Positions 5,715-6,794 of a stretch of DNA of 6,794 bases are shown piece by piece (within the stretch, counting starts at the first letter, position 1; each line of letters begins with the position of its first letter). The notes below the pieces were generated by a model that was given only the letters and a program-made list of their open reading frames with translations, was not told the DNA's origin and did not search any database. Position numbers and translations under genes: made by a program. Source of the stretch: Alphaproteobacteria bacterium. GTDB taxonomy: Bacteria; Pseudomonadota; Alphaproteobacteria; UBA6615. The DNA lies in NCBI GenBank assembly GCA_017643325.1, contig JAEPNS010000185.1, positions 1 to 6,794 of the forward strand, given 5' to 3'.

Positions 5715-6794
5715 ATGCGCGTCATGATTCTCGGCGGGGACGGCTACCTCGGCTGGCCCACCGCCATGCACTTCTCCGCCCGCGGCGACGAGGTTCTCGT
5801 CGTCGACAACTTTGCCAAGCGGCGCTGGGAATTGGAGGAAGGCATTGAACCGCTCGTGGCGGTCCCCAACCTGCATGCCCGGGTGAAGGCGTGGAAGAAG
5901 GTGTCCGGCAAGGACATCGAGCTTCGCGTCGGCGACCTGCTCAACCATCGCTTCGTCTACAAGATCTTTCGTGAGTTCGAACCGGACGCGATCGTGCACT
6001 ACGGCGAACAGCCCTCCGCGCCCTATTCGATGCAGAGCCGCGAGACGGCGGTCTACTCCCAGCACAACAACGTCATCGGGAACCTGAACGTGCTGTTCGC
6101 CATGCAGCATGCAGCCCCGGATTCCCACCTCATCAAGCTGGGCACGATGGGTGAGTACGGCACGCCGAACATCGACATCGAGGAAGGCTGGCTCGAGGTC
6201 GAGCACAACGGCCGCAAGGACCGGATGCTCTATCCGAAGAAGCCCGGCAGCTTCTATCACCTGAGCAAGGTGCACGACAGCGCCAACATCGAGTTCACCT
6301 GCCGCATCTGGGGCCTGCGCGCGACCGACCTCAACCAGGGCGTCGTCTATGGAATCTCAACCGAGGAAACGGAGATGGCGCCCGAGCTGCGCACCTCCTT
6401 CCACTACGACCATGTCTTCGGCACGGTGCTCAACCGCTTTCTCGTCCAGGCGGCGGTCGGCGAGCCGATGACGGTCTACGGAAAGGGCGGGCAGACCCGC
6501 GGCTTCCTGAATATCCGCGACACGATCCAGTGCGTGGCGCTGGCCGCGGACACCCCGGCCGATCGCGGCGACTTCCGCATCTTCAACCAGTTCACCGAGC
6601 AGTTCTCGGTCCGCGAACTGGCCGACAAGGTGCAGGCCGCGGCAGCGCGCGCGGGCGTGGAGGCAAAGATCGAGAACACACCGAACCCGCGCGTGGAAAT
6701 GGAGGAGCATTACTACAACGCCAAACACACCGGACTTCTGGAACTGGGCCTGCAGCCGCACCTGCTCGACGACGACGCGCTCGACGGCATGTTT
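5715..6794 (+). CDS. sqdB: UDP-sulfoquinovose synthase, SQD1/SqdB family (3' truncated by window)
   Basis: The 360 visible residues form an extended short-chain dehydrogenase/reductase expected to convert UDP-glucose and sulfite to UDP-sulfoquinovose with bound NAD+. The NAD site is LGGDGYLGWP (6-15), with D31 ending strand 2. The catalytic set is T144 in KLGTMGEYGTPN, Y181 and K185 in FYHLSKVHD, matching Arabidopsis SQD1 Thr145/Tyr182/Lys186 as I recall them. Long SQD1-specific blocks are also present: HYGEQPSAPYSM (95-106), ATDLNQGVVYG (203-213), VYGKGGQTRGFLNIRDT (254-270), FNQFTEQFSV (290-299) and NPRVEMEEHYYNAKHT (324-339). These distinguish it from general UDP-glucose 4-epimerases. The frame stays open to the last base, with an estimated 20-40 residues missing compared with plant SQD1. 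The product can serve the membrane sulfolipid SQDG or a glycan, as with the Sulfolobus homologue Agl3. Position beside nonulosonate genes leaves both possible; the usual lipid transferase partner is not in view. Confidence 0.92.
   Translation, partial: MRVMILGGDGYLGWPTAMHFSARGDEVLVVDNFAKRRWELEEGIEPLVAVPNLHARVKAWKKVSGKDIELRVGDLLNHRFVYKIFREFEPDAIVHYGEQPSAPYSMQSRETAVYSQHNNVIGNLNVLFAMQHAAPDSHLIKLGTMGEYGTPNIDIEEGWLEVEHNGRKDRMLYPKKPGSFYHLSKVHDSANIEFTCRIWGLRATDLNQGVVYGISTEETEMAPELRTSFHYDHVFGTVLNRFLVQAAVGEPMTVYGKGGQTRGFLNIRDTIQCVALAADTPADRGDFRIFNQFTEQFSVRELADKVQAAAARAGVEAKIENTPNPRVEMEEHYYNAKHTGLLELGLQPHLLDDDALDGMF

Noticed and set aside
4737..6275. Very long open frame on the minus strand (512 codons) spanning neuC end, neuA, the gap and sqdB
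   Set aside because: It lies antisense to three confidently identified genes. Its translation is rich in His, Arg, Asp and Ala with no family motif. High GC3 on the coding strand removes stop codons from the antisense frame.
5715..6794. Reading the last gene as a generic UDP-glucose 4-epimerase or other nucleotide-sugar epimerase
   Set aside because: The GEQPSAPYSM, GTMGEYGTPN, ATDLNQGVVYG and EEHYYNAKHT blocks are specific to the SQD1/SqdB family and not to GalE-type epimerases.

Overview
The window is a dense, high-GC stretch (roughly two thirds G+C by eye, with G or C at most third codon positions). All seven genes lie on the + strand. High GC, a GTG start, ATGA-type overlaps and a plant/cyanobacterial-like SqdB suggest an alphaproteobacterium. 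That assignment is an inference from style; no taxonomic marker gene is present.

Layout: the C-terminal 35 residues of an unidentified protein (2-109) are followed by a class I SAM-dependent methyltransferase (109-888) and a full-length ABC half-transporter of the lipid/glycolipid exporter type (893-2770). Next comes a complete nonulosonic acid cassette: a NeuB-family synthase (2767-3789), a NeuC-family hydrolysing UDP-HexNAc 2-epimerase (3797-4951) and a NeuA-family CMP-nonulosonate cytidylyltransferase (4953-5651). After a 63-base gap, the largest in the window, comes a UDP-sulfoquinovose synthase of the SQD1/SqdB family (5715-6794), cut off by the window edge near its C-terminus.

The first six reading frames overlap or are separated by at most seven bases, so they very probably form one transcription unit. 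The three nonulosonate enzymes would take a UDP-HexNAc to a ManNAc-type sugar, condense it with phosphoenolpyruvate to a nine-carbon acidic sugar, and activate that as the CMP-sugar. SqdB would make UDP-sulfoquinovose from UDP-glucose and sulfite. The ABC exporter is a candidate flippase for a lipid-linked glycan, and the methyltransferase a candidate for decorating it. The whole reads as part of a surface-glycan locus that may combine two strongly acidic sugars. No glycosyltransferase, bacillosamine-pathway gene or polysaccharide polymerase is visible, so the identity of the nonulosonic acid (neuraminic, legionaminic or other) is open.

The most notable signal is that NeuB, NeuC and NeuA all carry substitutions in family motifs while keeping their core catalytic residues. 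This suggests a coherent, divergent subfamily, possibly with a variant substrate. No RNA genes, mobile elements, CRISPR arrays, terminators or recognisable promoters were found.
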